This document shows, piece after piece, positions 1 to 9,940 of a DNA stretch of 64,000 nt. Origin of the DNA: Schizochytrium sp. TIO01 (Eukaryota; Sar; Bigyra; Thraustochytrida; Thraustochytriidae); NCBI GenBank assembly GCA_004764695.1, contig SMSO01000034.1, forward strand, positions 1,653,501-1,717,500. Direction: 5' to 3'. Numbering within the stretch: position 1 is the first letter of the stretch; each line of letters starts with the position of its first letter. The notes under the pieces were generated by a model. That model was not told the origin of the DNA and ran no database searches. It saw only the letters and a list, made by a program, of their open reading frames with translations. A program made the position numbers and the translations under genes.

Positions 1-448
1 CATGGAAGTGGCACAGATGAGCGTTCTTGTCAAGGAGATGACTGATGAGGATAACGGCGACGAAACCAACCCGGAGATTCCTCTTCCTAACGTTGCCATC
101 AAGGTTCTCGACAAGGTCATTGAGTTCTGCAAACATCACGTGAAGGAGCCCATGCAGGAGATCGAAAAACCTCTCAAGTCTCCCAACATGAACGAGGTTG
201 TCTCAGAATGGGATGCTAGGTTTGTTGACATTGACCAGGAGACCCTCTTTGAGCTCATTCTTGCTGCTAACTACCTTGATATTAAGCCGCTGCTGGACCT
301 GACCTGTGCCAAGGTCGCCTCCATGATTAAGAACAAGTCTCCGGAAGAGATCCGAGAGACCTTCAACATCACCAATGATTTTACTCCTGAGGAGGAGGCT
401 CGCGTTCGCGACGAGAACAAATGGTGTGAGGAAACAAACTCCCAGTAA
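1..448 (+). CDS. SKP1: Skp1 paralogue 1 (SCF ubiquitin ligase adaptor), 5' truncated by window edge
   Basis: Skp1 links F-box proteins to cullin-1 in SCF ubiquitin ligases (nucleus and cytosol). The visible 148 residues cover most of the BTB/POZ fold and the whole C-terminal Skp1 domain. The block [20 protein letters not shown] and the C-terminal run [15 protein letters not shown] are the F-box-binding helices of canonical Skp1. The ATG at base 2 aligns with an internal position of the two paralogues downstream, about 25 to 35 residues into the protein, so the true start lies before the window. Of the three copies here this is the most canonical, because it keeps the terminal WCEE motif. It ends with TAA. 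Family assignment is very secure; that it is the housekeeping copy is an inference. Confidence 0.93.
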   Translation, partial: MEVAQMSVLVKEMTDEDNGDETNPEIPLPNVAIKVLDKVIEFCKHHVKEPMQEIEKPLKSPNMNEVVSEWDARFVDIDQETLFELILAANYLDIKPLLDLTCAKVASMIKNKSPEEIRETFNITNDFTPEEEARVRDENKWCEETNSQ

Positions 449-1762
449 CCTGAAAACATTCCTGTGCATTTCTTTTCCCCTCCCCTCAATCCTCTACATA
501 ACAACAAAAACAACAACATTGAAAACAACATCTGGCGTAACTGAGCCTAGTCCTTTTTCTCATCCCATCTTATACTTATTTCCTTCTCCCTTCCTCCTTT
601 CTTATGAGTGCGTGAGTATGCAGCACTTCGTTCCGTGATATATACTAATGGCATTAATCACATGTGCCTCGCATTACGCACAGTCAGACTCTTATGATCA
701 TATACACACCATTTTATGCTCGGAGTGTTGGTTAGGAAATTCATTATGAAATCACGTTCATTCAAGACTTGTTACGCAAGCGACTTGCTCATACTTTGTT
801 AAAAGTTGCCCTGTAGTGTCAAATTTATTCTGATTTCCCAAACGAAAGTACCGTTCCCCAAACCCTGCATAAGATAAATGTCTTGAAAATTTGATCTCCA
901 CCAATTTTATTCCCAGATTGAAGCAAAGAATCATTCGAAGCATTAGTCTATCAATATTCAGAACTACACAATTTGTCCGACTTGAAGCGGACTAAGCACA
1001 TGATATTTATCCTCTTACGTGCCACTTTGAAAGCCAGCTAATCTGTTCACGTTTGGTAGAATTCCAATACTGAGAAGTCAGTCTAGCACAACGCAAGTTC
1101 ATATATTCCTGCTTGTCTGAAGACAAAGAAGTCGGTGCTCTTTTGTTTTTTACAAAAGTCTTAAGAGTCACATTTTAGCAACATTTCACTTGATCCTCGA
1201 AATTGCAGCAACAATCAAACATATATCCTGAGGAGCAATAATGGTTCAGGTTGTAAGCGCCTTTCCCCAGAGGCACAAGGCTATTTAGGAAGAAAGGCAA
1301 AAAAAAAACGAGTCTTCTTCTGTATCTGATGAAGCAAGAAAGAAATATGTGTCAAATGGAAATGAGAGTTTTACTGAAGTTTGATGAGAAACGATGCAGG
1401 CCGTGGACTAGCCCAGTTCCCATATATTCCTTGCTTCACTTTTTGATGAAGAAATACATTCAGCGAGTATGGTAGCAGTTGATTTGGGTATTATGTCTAC
1501 TTTGTCTGGGGATATCAAGGGACTTCCCCACGAACGATAAAAAGCACCATTACATTGTCTCTAATCTCTTACGAAGCCGGTTGGTGGGGCAAGTGAGCTT
1601 TCATGAGATTCGCTCAACTTTCCTACTTTGGCATCTATAAAACGGAGAGTAAGTGGCAACCACCAAGCAACGAGGCATCACATCGATTGCAGCCATAACC
1701 TAAATCACAAGACTCCCTTGAACCATCATCACCAACAAGAGGGGTTTAGAAAATATTGTATA
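449..1762. other. Gene-free interval between SKP1-1 and the RING-CH gene
   Basis: AT-rich sequence with frequent stops in all frames and no protein-like reading frame. It should hold the 3' UTR of the first Skp1 gene and the promoter of the RING-CH gene. No RNA gene was recognised. Confidence 0.6.
1636..1642 (+). promoter_or_regulatory. Candidate TATA box for the RING-CH gene
   Basis: TATAAAA lies 121 bases before the ATG at 1763, a plausible distance for a TATA box plus a short 5' leader. It argues against translation starting at the upstream in-frame TTG at 1628. Confidence 0.4.
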
Positions 1763-2530
1763 ATGTTCAAGTCCTTGATTCTTGATATCTTCATGCCAGC
1801 TACTGCAGAGTGCAATATTTGTCTGCGTACTAATGAACAGATCGAAGAGGAGCTCGGAGAACCTGAGCTGATGTACTCTGTATGTAAGTGCTCGAGCGAA
1901 GACAAAACAATATCACCTTACGTCCACCTTTCTTGCCGTAGACACGTGAGACTCTTTGATCACTCTATTTGTCACCGCTGCAATGAGCCCATCATTTACT
2001 CTTTCCGTGTTCGCTTTGTCTTATGGTTAATTACATTTTTTTTGACAAAGCTCCTCATATTTGCATGGTGTGTTCATATAAAACCACTCTGCGGACGGAA
2101 CCTCTACTTTGCCTCCGCAGTGTTTTTATTCATGCCTCTGCAGGTCCCCCCCGGCCTTGAAGGTTTGTTCGGGCTTGTTGCTATCATCTTAGAGTTTGAT
2201 CTCCTGAAAAGCTATGCAATTGATCTTGACAAAGATCTTGAGCTTGCGCCTACTACATTCTTGCTTGATTGGAACTGGTTTTCATGGCCACTTAGATGGA
2301 CCTATGTTTTCGTCATGTTTCGCATACATCGCTTTGTGCAGGGATTCTATCTTTCCTGCATTCTGAGGCATTTCGTGTTTCTGCAAGTATGCCAGGTTTA
2401 CCCTTTCATCTTTCGGCCTAATACGTTTTCAAACAAACAGCACATGGAGGTCGAAACCGAATTCATCATCAAGACAGATCGATTTGGATCAGTGCACCGG
2501 CGGGTTGCAGTAGAACGAAGGCCCTACTAG
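1763..2530 (+). CDS. RING-CH (MARCH-type) membrane E3 ubiquitin ligase candidate
   Basis: This 255-residue protein starts at the first ATG; the open frame continues 45 codons upstream only through a TTG. Near the N-terminus it has a C4HC3 zinc-binding pattern: C17-x2-C20, C41-x-C43, H55-x2-C58, C70-x2-C73. The Cys-x-Cys followed by His-x2-Cys is the RING-CH signature of MARCH-family E3 ligases, which ubiquitinate membrane proteins. Several hydrophobic stretches follow (about residues 84-105 and 113-148, and one near 190-215), so it is probably an integral membrane protein with a cytosolic RING. The spacing from C43 to H55 is slightly longer than in classical MARCH proteins. It lies between Skp1 genes, but RING-CH ligases do not normally work with Skp1, so the proximity may be chance. 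Substrate and compartment are unknown. Confidence 0.75.
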   Translation: MFKSLILDIFMPATAECNICLRTNEQIEEELGEPELMYSVCKCSSEDKTISPYVHLSCRRHVRLFDHSICHRCNEPIIYSFRVRFVLWLITFFLTKLLIFAWCVHIKPLCGRNLYFASAVFLFMPLQVPPGLEGLFGLVAIILEFDLLKSYAIDLDKDLELAPTTFLLDWNWFSWPLRWTYVFVMFRIHRFVQGFYLSCILRHFVFLQVCQVYPFIFRPNTFSNKQHMEVETEFIIKTDRFGSVHRRVAVERRPY

Positions 2531-3394
2531 ACGCTTTAGCTTGAGATTTTGCCCAATTAGTTTACAAAAAGAATATATATATTTTTTTTCAAGGATCATT
2601 GAGTGAGTGTGCACACAAACGACTTAATACTGCTACTACCTTGGCTTGTGCCGATTTCGCCATTGCTCTCATCATCATAGATAGCAGCCTCAGAGGTACC
2701 ATATGGCTCTCTACAAGGTCGAAGCTTTTAAAGGTCACGGTGTACGCACGACTTTGAACCCTGATGATGAAAGAGTTGCATCGTTCGAGAAACGTAGGTA
2801 GGCAGTCTAAGGGTTCGCCAAAAAGCGTAGCTCAGCTGTGTTCACAACTAATTGTTTCTTGCACAGAGCTAATAGCCATTACAGTAGAAGTAGGATTCGC
2901 CCAAAGGTGCCTTTTCTATCTGTTGCGAAAGCAGCAAAGCAGCAAAGCAGATCTCAAATCAAATAAAACATTTCCACTTTCCAGGTGAAGAACTAAGCAT
3001 TGAGTACGTTTGACGCGCGCAGCAAGCGACTTGGAGGAGCACGCCGGTTGGCAGCATAATTGTTTGTTACACAATCTATCGTACTGCGTTCCTTGGAGCG
3101 CCTCCGCGGCGAGCGAGGGAAGGAATCCCTATTGCCGGCCGAGGATCATCTTGTGTTCCGCAAGAGCGCCCTCTGTACGATCAGGATTTTTAGAAGCAAG
3201 TTTGCAGGATGGAGTCTGCGAACGTAGAAGCTATGTGCTGGAGACTAAGTTCGACGAGTAGCAATGGGGTAATTAATGGAATATGACCCGCTTGCCTTAC
3301 CATGGTGGGGAGGGGTTTGGGGGGAAACCAACCACGATCTAAATTTTGATCAACTAACATGACAGTATAAACTGAAATCAACAGTACTTATAAC
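2531..3394. other. Gene-free interval between the RING-CH gene and SKP1-2
   Basis: Only short open frames without family resemblance or domain character occur here (for example around 2764-2988 and 3010-3261). The interval probably holds the RING-CH 3' UTR and the promoter of the second Skp1 gene. Nothing else was recognised. Confidence 0.55.
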
Positions 3395-3991
3395 ATGACC
3401 GAAGCTGAAGCTGTAGCTGCAAGCGAAGAGGTGCCCACCCAAGTGCGCACATGTATCCTCGTCTCACGAGAGGGTGAGAAGCTAGAGGTTCCTCTCAACG
3501 TTGCTCAGTTGAGTGGACTTGTGAAAGAAATGACTTCCGATGCTGAAGAAGATGAAGACAACATCGAGATCCCCGTGTCCGAAGCCAGCATCGAAACTCT
3601 GGAGAAAGTGGTGGTTTTCTGTAAGTACCACGTAGACGTTGAGTGGCGACCAGTGAAAAAGCCTCTTCCCGCTGAGAAGATTGACGACTTCAGTCAAATC
3701 GTTCCGAAATGGGATGCGGAGTTCCTCCAGAATGAACCAGTTACAGCAATTGCTGACTTGCTAAAGGCAGCTAACTTCCTCGATATCAAGTCTTTGCTTG
3801 ATCTAACTTGTGCCAAAATTGCGTCCCTGGTCCGAGGCAGGACCAAAAAAGAGATGCGAGAAACCTTTGGCCTTACCGAAGCGCAACTTCCGGAAGGAGA
3901 CGACAAGAGTTTCCTTATGGAGATCATGGGTCCAGTTTCTGATCCTGCCGACGCCCCTGTAGCTAAGAAGTCAAACACAGAAGCTGCCTGA
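3395..3991 (+). CDS. Skp1 paralogue 2, divergent C-terminus
   Basis: A 198-residue Skp1-family protein, longer than typical Skp1 (about 160-175). The N-terminal BTB/POZ strand (ILVSREGEKLEVPLNVAQL) and the [20 protein letters not shown] helix are clear. The start is the ATG at 3395, about 12 residues before the first conserved strand. After RETFGLTEAQLPE the protein departs from the family: the EEEA-VR-EN-WCEE helix that grips F-box proteins is absent, and an unrelated tail (roughly the last 35 residues) takes its place. It may therefore bind a changed set of F-box partners, or none. It lies about 1.1 kb upstream of paralogue 3 in the same orientation, consistent with tandem duplication followed by divergence. 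Family membership is secure; altered function is inferred. Confidence 0.9.
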   Translation: MTEAEAVAASEEVPTQVRTCILVSREGEKLEVPLNVAQLSGLVKEMTSDAEEDEDNIEIPVSEASIETLEKVVVFCKYHVDVEWRPVKKPLPAEKIDDFSQIVPKWDAEFLQNEPVTAIADLLKAANFLDIKSLLDLTCAKIASLVRGRTKKEMRETFGLTEAQLPEGDDKSFLMEIMGPVSDPADAPVAKKSNTEAA

Positions 3992-5092
3992 GTCCTGCGC
4001 ATACCTGCAAACTAATGTTGTACTGTGCTAATTTTTTTCTTCTTGAGACCACAAGCCACACTGTTTTAGGTAGAGTCTTCGTAAAGAGTCTACTTTCTAT
4101 CAGGTCGTGAGGTTCAAATCTACATCGATAACGAAGTACACCAATTGCATTTGCCTGCTTGAACTTGGAAGATGACAGCTATCAATTTATTTTCTCTTGT
4201 TATATTGCTCATGCTTTGCTCCGCTCTTGGTTAATGATCTTTTGAGTAAAGTAGCGTTAATACGAGTTCCATGACAGGTCTAATCTGCTTGTTCAAAGAG
4301 TACTCAACGTTTTAGATATCATAAGTCATTGTTTTCCCTATTAGAGTTCCTCGAAACCATGTCCGTGCAGCTTGCTTTAGAAAAATCATCCTTAGAGCGT
4401 ATTGCTTCAAAGACAAAAATCAACCTTCCAATACTTTTGAAGTATTGTGCACTCTGGAGTCTCGTCTAAACTAGATGAGGTTATAATGCATTGGAATTTT
4501 CATCCCATCTTTTTTGCACCTTTTTTGCACAAGAAGCTCAACACCCCAAGAAACCTACGTAAGATTTCAGAATACGATTTTCTCGCCGCTGGCAAGATCG
4601 TTTCTTTCCTAAGCAATAACCCATAATCTCTATGACACGCCGCAGTCATAAGTCTTGTCTTTACCAAAGCATAGAAAAACCCACGTTGCGAATCTTTCAG
4701 CGTCACTCCAAGAATAACGAATTCGGTCGTCCTCTTATTCCTAGTTTTTATCATAGGTTTTATCCTAATGTTCAATCACAGTGATTAGTCGATAGGTCTA
4801 TATGATACAACAGAAAAGGTAAGAAGAGGAGGATACAACTATTTGACGCCCTCGTGGCGGCAAACCCGTTCATTAGACGTTCGCTGACAAGGGTTGCCGG
4901 GCATAGACACCAACGAGCTCATACATCAAGTTTTCACTCTGTGTGCAACGCTGGCTTCTGCTGAGTTACAGTTTATTATAGCACGGGCACGGGAGGAAGA
5001 GAGAAAAGGAACTCTTCGTTGGTAATCAACTTGGTCCTGGGCAGAAAAGCAAAGCGAGCAAACAAGGCAAGCAAAGAGGTGGGCTGCGACAA
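3992..5092. other. Gene-free interval between SKP1-2 and SKP1-3
   Basis: AT-rich with no credible coding frame. A GGTTCAAAT stretch near 4109 resembles a tRNA B box but has no supporting stems. Confidence 0.55.
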
Positions 5093-5620
5093 ATGAGCGG
5101 CATTCGACCCAGTGAGGAAGACCAATGCCGACTGATTAGTGCAGATGGGAAGGAATTCTTGGTGAGACAGTCTATTGCTAAGCAAAGCGTGTTGATTCGC
5201 GAAATGGTCGAGGAATGCGAAAAGGGAGATATCCCAGACGTCCCATTGCCTAATGTCAAGGGTGACGTCCTTAAACTAGTCGTAGAATTTTGTGTGCATA
5301 ATGCGAAAGACCCAATGCCAGATTTTGAGAAACCTCTGATCAGCGATGTCCTTGCAGAATTTGTTCCGCAATGGTACCGCGAGTTCATTGATCGTGATCG
5401 TGCAGAGGTCTTCGAGATCATTTCGTGTGCCAATTATCTGGACATTGCACCGTTGTTGGATCTCGCATGCGCGAAGATTGCAGTAGAGCTCAAGAGAATG
5501 ACAGAAAAGGATCGTATCGAAACATTTGGTCCACCGGAGAACCTAACTCCGGAGCAAGATGCACTTGTGCGAGAATTTAACAAGTGGGAAGCTGGTCCAG
5601 ACACAAATGCCCTGGATTAA
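5093..5620 (+). CDS. Skp1 paralogue 3
   Basis: A complete 175-residue Skp1-family protein, the usual length. It opens with the standard strand layout (RLISADGKEFLVRQSIAKQS) and contains the SCANYLDIAPLLDLACAKIA block that forms the start of the Skp1 dimerisation/F-box-binding region. The C-terminus (LTPEQDALVREFNKWEA) keeps the helix and its tryptophan but loses the Cys-Glu-Glu of the canonical ending. It is intermediate between paralogue 1 (fully canonical) and paralogue 2 (tail replaced). The ATG at 5093 sits directly before the first conserved strand. It probably works as an SCF adaptor with its own F-box preference. Multi-copy Skp1 families are known from plants, nematodes and Dictyostelium. 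Confidence 0.92.
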   Translation: MSGIRPSEEDQCRLISADGKEFLVRQSIAKQSVLIREMVEECEKGDIPDVPLPNVKGDVLKLVVEFCVHNAKDPMPDFEKPLISDVLAEFVPQWYREFIDRDRAEVFEIISCANYLDIAPLLDLACAKIAVELKRMTEKDRIETFGPPENLTPEQDALVREFNKWEAGPDTNALD

Positions 5621-6828
5621 ATCTAGGATGCCATGGAATATTAAGTCGAGGAGAAGAGGAAAGAAACTACAACTTGACGGAAAAGGTGTAGACTAGTATC
5701 TAAAGATTTTTGCGCAGCAACGATGGGCGTTACTGGCTCAAGTAGTAATAACACAAATTCATAGCCATTTGTTAACTCTTTTTAACTCTTCACCTGCTGC
5801 CGTGACACAAGGGTGCATACCTTATTTGTAAGTAAATAAATTAAGATAATAAATAGTGTGTAGCGTCACAGCAGTGGAAACCGTATTTTTCTCAAGCTCT
5901 CAAGAAGCACAACCTCTCTCTTAAGATTAGAGCCTTGCAAGACATAGATTGAGTTTCGTTCAGAAACTAGTCATCAAGACTACCAAGTATGCCAACTTGG
6001 GCCAAGTCAAGTACTTCGGGCTATCCATCACTTGACGAGCAGCTCAACATCACTGGATCTCAAGATATTTCAAGAAGCTTGCTTGGTTGGTGGCGTGCGC
6101 CATGGATAATCAAGATTTGTATGGGGCTTAATTACTGTTGCTGTGTTGAGTGACAATTTTGCAGTTGGAAAAGGTTAGTTTTCATGTTTATTGAAACACT
6201 GTTTGATGACGCTAGGCATTTTGTTGCTCATTTTATAGGTATGAAACACTGCGCAATCAGCGAAAACTTTGGAACCACTCAATTCTATCGATCAGGCCTA
6301 CATCGACGCTAGAGACGTCTCTGGCAGCACATTTTTTGTGAAAGCTTGTGCTAGTTCTTATCCTTGTGGATCCTCCGTTCGCGAGCAGCTGTTGCTTCAT
6401 AAAAACCTAAACACTAGCAACCTAAAAACCCAATTGAGCTCATAGGGCACGTACCTCAGTGCAGTAGAAACCCCAGACATCCTGTTGTCCTTCCCAACAT
6501 TTTCATTCGGGATTTGCTGCAGCTTCTTCAAGCTTCGACCCGTTGAACCAACAATCTCCAACAGCCTCCAGAAAATTGATGGCTTCTAGGTTAAAGGCCT
6601 ATTTACATCCCCATATCTATTAAAGTCTTTAATTCTAAAAGTACTGTAAACCTACCTACCAATCAGTCATAGGCTCTTCATATAAGTCATAATGTTAACT
6701 AGGTGGCTCTTTGTATTCTCACTAAAGGGAGTGATATCCTCTATGGGGTACTTACCCCTTGCTAGTGTCGGGTTATACCCAAATACAAGGATGATCAGGA
6801 ATAGGCTCTTGGGAACAAGAGTTAATTG

Positions 6829-6966
6829 CCCATCTCGAGGATAATGTTGCTTGAAGGAGTATAGTTTGCTTCGCTATGTAACAGTATAGTTTGCTTCGCT
6901 ATGTAATGTATGTCCATCTCAAGGACAATGTTGCTTGTAGTAGTATAGTTTGCTTTGCGATGTAAT
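6829..6966. repeat. Imperfect direct repeat, two ~54-bp units offset by 84 bp
   Basis: The block starting CCATCTCGAGGATAATGTTG near 6829 recurs, with a few changes, at 6913 (CCATCTCAAGGACAATGTTG). Both continue into GTATAGTTTGCTTCGCTATG or a close variant. A third copy of the latter half lies at 6884. No coding potential was seen. It may be a decayed tandem repeat or part of an old mobile element. Confidence 0.7.
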
Positions 6967-7703
6967 AATATATGCTCTGGTAAAATTGATTATGCCGTGT
7001 AGTAGTTAGATAGTAGTAAGCAGCCACGCACATGTTAAAGCATACCTAGGTATAGGACCGACCACCTTAAATTGCTGTCAGCGAGTGAGTGTCATGAGTG
7101 TCACTTCTTGAAGAAGTTCAACTCGATCTTGATGACATCGGGTGTGAATTTGTAAAATGAAATCCATAAAGTTTCGAGACCTCAAGGATTGACTCTCAAT
7201 AGAAATTCTTGCAGAATCACTTTAAGCGAAGATGCTAGCGTACACTTGCGAAAGTTGTGGAGTCTGTTAGAGCCCGGTGCTGTCGAGATAAGCAAATCGT
7301 TGTGCAGGTGACTTGAAGCAAATTACAGCTCATTGAGAAACCTTGAAGACTTGAGGGCTCATTTTATCATCGACGTTTACAATAACAGAAGGACATGGCC
7401 GGCACGACTAGGAACCTTGGTCTTTATGACACTGCCAGCTCATCAGCGGACACAGATAACAGAGATATGAGAGGGTCTCTACACTCAGAGCAAGTTACCC
7501 ACCGCCTCGTGCCACGATTATGCTGCTCGGAGCCTCGCAGGAAGAATTTACAGTTCTGCAGGTTCTTCTCTACGCTCTTAAAGTGCTTCTGCTGTCTGCA
7601 CTCCAGCGACTAGTAGATTAGGTAGACAGCTATCAACATTGCAAAGTTAAGTTGTCTGCGTTGGCACAACTCTTGTTTGCTGCAGCGTACTACTGCAACC
7701 AAA

Positions 7704-7758
7704 TCGAAGTCAAAGTCAAAGTCAAAGTCGAAGTCAAAGTCGAAGTCAAAGTCGAAGC
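7704..7758. repeat. Hexamer minisatellite (TCAAAG/TCGAAG)n
   Basis: About nine hexamers alternating TCAAAG and TCGAAG. In one frame they translate as Lys-Ser repeats, which creates the only sizeable open frame here. Confidence 0.85.
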
Positions 7759-8338
7759 CAAAAAATGAAAACTACGAACTCGTTTCGGAGACAAGTGCGT
7801 GCAAGGTGGTAAGTTTGATGTGCTCGCGAGAACTCGATGAGCTTGCTCGCTGCAAACTGTGCAAAAATCGCATTTGGAGCATCTTCTTCCACGGACCATA
7901 CTTTGTGATTCCTTGTGAAGTCAAGCTCAAAGTGTGCATCTCTTTTGATGTGATGTGAAAGATAAAGAATGAAGAAAAGGAATATTGCACAACTCTGATG
8001 AGTCACAGTGTAAAGTTGTAAAAGAAAAAAGAAAAAGCTAATCTCGATTGTTATGAGATATCACTATGAGGCATCCTAGCAGTACCTAAGTTTTGGCGGA
8101 TTTAATTCATTTGTTCTTGTTAGAGAAAAAGAAAAGATAATAAATAGAAAAAGTTGATTGAAATAGAAATGTGTCAAAACGATACGAAAGTCCAAACCAG
8201 AAGAGAAACCTCAAGAATTAGCTTGAGTCAACTGGGGTATTGCTGACGCCTCACGAACTGTGCGAAAGCTTGGTCGCACGTTACGCTGTAGACTTGGGAG
8301 GAAGTCTTTTTTTTTTTTTTCCAAAAGGTCTATCGAGC

Positions 8339-9940
8339 ATGGGAACTGTTCGCCGACGCCAAGGAGGCGCAGCATCAAAGTCCTCAGGCAGCAAGCCCGC
8401 AACTTCAAGCGCACCAAGTACAGGGTCTTCTCAACGCTCAAACAATTTTGGCGAAGGATTTGCAGCAAAGTTCTCGTTCAAAGCGCTTGGAATTCTTATC
8501 CTGACCGGACTGGTGGGCACAATTGTCCGCTTCTACTCTACAGAAGATCGAGACAAATACTACCCCGCATCAATTCGCTTGCGCCGGGATGAGTTTTCAA
8601 ACATGTCTGTATTCTTCTGGGATAACTCAGGTTCGTTCTCAACTCAAGATCAGATTGATGCAATCATACACCATGGCGAGCCCACGTTGATCCTTGATTC
8701 GCCTGTCTTGACCTGGCCTGCTATGCAGAAATGGGGCACACAGTACCTTGCGGATGCTGTCCCGACGCTACACGGCGTGCGCAGTCAGTCTTCATCAAAC
8801 GTTTTCTTCAATGAAGAGCTGAGTGAGCTGTCTAAGGCTGCCCTTGAGGCTGGCATCGGTGAGAAGCCAACTCAGAAAATTGAAGAGAGCAAGTCAACCA
8901 TGGAATTCTTCTCTACTCCTTCTGAGGGCTCAACCTCGTATGAGTATTATGCAAGCAGTCTATTGCATGACAGCACCCTTGAACCTCTATTTACAGACCT
9001 TGGTGCTAAAGAAGCAAATGTGACTTTGCTCAATGACACTTTTGCGGAATTTGCTTTCAAGAAGAAAGTGCAGGATGTCTTTCTCTGGCTAGGACGGGCA
9101 GGGACTGAGGCTGGTCTTCACTATGACACCTCGAATAACTTCAATGTACAGATCTTTGGCCGGAAAACATTCACAATCTACCCAGTCACAGAAATACCGA
9201 AGCTGCGCATGTACCCATCCTTTCATATTTCGGCTCGTCAGGCAATGCTTGAAGAGGCGCAGTTGAACTTAGAAGGCAAGAAGAGTCTTACTTTGGTTCC
9301 CGGCCAGGTACTTTTTTTGCCTCCATACCATTTGCACTCCGCGAAGGCCGTTGATGATGCTGCAAATGTAAACATTTTTTCTCCCTCCAAGTTGCGAGAG
9401 GGGCATAAGCTATGGCTACGTGAGGAAAGTATCTCCCCGCCTGCGCTTAAAGAACTTCTTGAAAGCGATCCCGAGGTTTATCCTAGCACTGTTTCAGCTT
9501 TTATTCTTGGGTTTTCCGCCGCGATAAAGAGTTATGCCTGTACTACCAAGACAAGTTTCCGCTATGACATGATCAGCATCAAACCGGTAATTGCCAAACT
9601 TGTGGAGGAGCGCATGGGCTACAATTGGGCAGCGTACAACTGTGCTGATTGGGACCCAACACGTTGCCCAGATCTGTCCAAGGAGATTCCAACGTCTTTG
9701 CGTGGCCCTCTTGGAGACATTATGCAATTCAACCTCCGCCTTTATAAGAACACTCCTTGCGAGACTCTCGGTCCCCTTCTTGAAACTTTCATCGCTGATT
9801 GGATCGAGGCTGTCTCTGGTTCGAACATCGGTTTTGACAAAATGTGTTCCTTTCTCCGCTGCACGAGCCATCTTTCCAAGAATGAGGAAGTCTTGTTGGC
9901 CGAGGATATTGCAGACTTTGAGGCTCAGGCCTCTGCGTAA
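8339..9940 (+). CDS. Membrane-anchored JmjC/cupin-8 Fe(II)/2-oxoglutarate dioxygenase-like protein
   Basis: A 533-residue protein from the ATG at 8339; the frame extends upstream only through a TTG at 8240. A Ser-rich basic N-terminus is followed by one hydrophobic segment (about residues 47-66), suggesting a type II membrane protein with the catalytic domain in the ER or Golgi lumen. Residues 247-350 look like a JmjC/cupin-8 core: LWLGRAGTEAGLHYDTSNNF supplies the H261-x-D263 iron ligands, GRKTFTIYP the following strand, and VLFLPPYHLH the third ligand (H333 most likely). Relatives include peptide and protein hydroxylases such as JMJD7/JMJD5-type enzymes and tRNA-hydroxylase-like proteins. 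The substrate cannot be read from the sequence. It converges on the EF-hand gene (451 bp between stops). Confidence 0.8.
   Translation: MGTVRRRQGGAASKSSGSKPATSSAPSTGSSQRSNNFGEGFAAKFSFKALGILILTGLVGTIVRFYSTEDRDKYYPASIRLRRDEFSNMSVFFWDNSGSFSTQDQIDAIIHHGEPTLILDSPVLTWPAMQKWGTQYLADAVPTLHGVRSQSSSNVFFNEELSELSKAALEAGIGEKPTQKIEESKSTMEFFSTPSEGSTSYEYYASSLLHDSTLEPLFTDLGAKEANVTLLNDTFAEFAFKKKVQDVFLWLGRAGTEAGLHYDTSNNFNVQIFGRKTFTIYPVTEIPKLRMYPSFHISARQAMLEEAQLNLEGKKSLTLVPGQVLFLPPYHLHSAKAVDDAANVNIFSPSKLREGHKLWLREESISPPALKELLESDPEVYPSTVSAFILGFSAAIKSYACTTKTSFRYDMISIKPVIAKLVEERMGYNWAAYNCADWDPTRCPDLSKEIPTSLRGPLGDIMQFNLRLYKNTPCETLGPLLETFIADWIEAVSGSNIGFDKMCSFLRCTSHLSKNEEVLLAEDIADFEAQASA

Larger units (their letters stand above)
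5621..8338. other. 2.7 kb gene-free interval with short repeats
   Basis: No convincing coding frame on either strand. Small open frames at 7395-7613 and 7677-7958 are either featureless or built on the hexamer repeat. The interval contains the direct repeat at 6829-6966 and the hexamer array at 7704-7758. The last few hundred bases presumably carry the JmjC gene promoter. Confidence 0.5.

Noticed and set aside
1628-1762. Upstream TTG-initiated extensions of several genes (RING-CH, JmjC, TPR, MRT4, PH-like, ASADH, MBL, DHHC and hotdog genes)
   Set aside because: A eukaryotic nuclear gene normally starts at ATG. In each case the extension lacks family resemblance, and a downstream ATG fits homology, leader features or start context better.
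4105-4125. tRNA B-box-like GGTTCAAAT
   Set aside because: No T-stem pairing, no A box at the right distance and no acceptor stem.
7677-7958. Lys-Ser repeat reading frame
   Set aside because: Built from the (TCAAAG/TCGAAG)n array; the remainder has no domain or coding bias.
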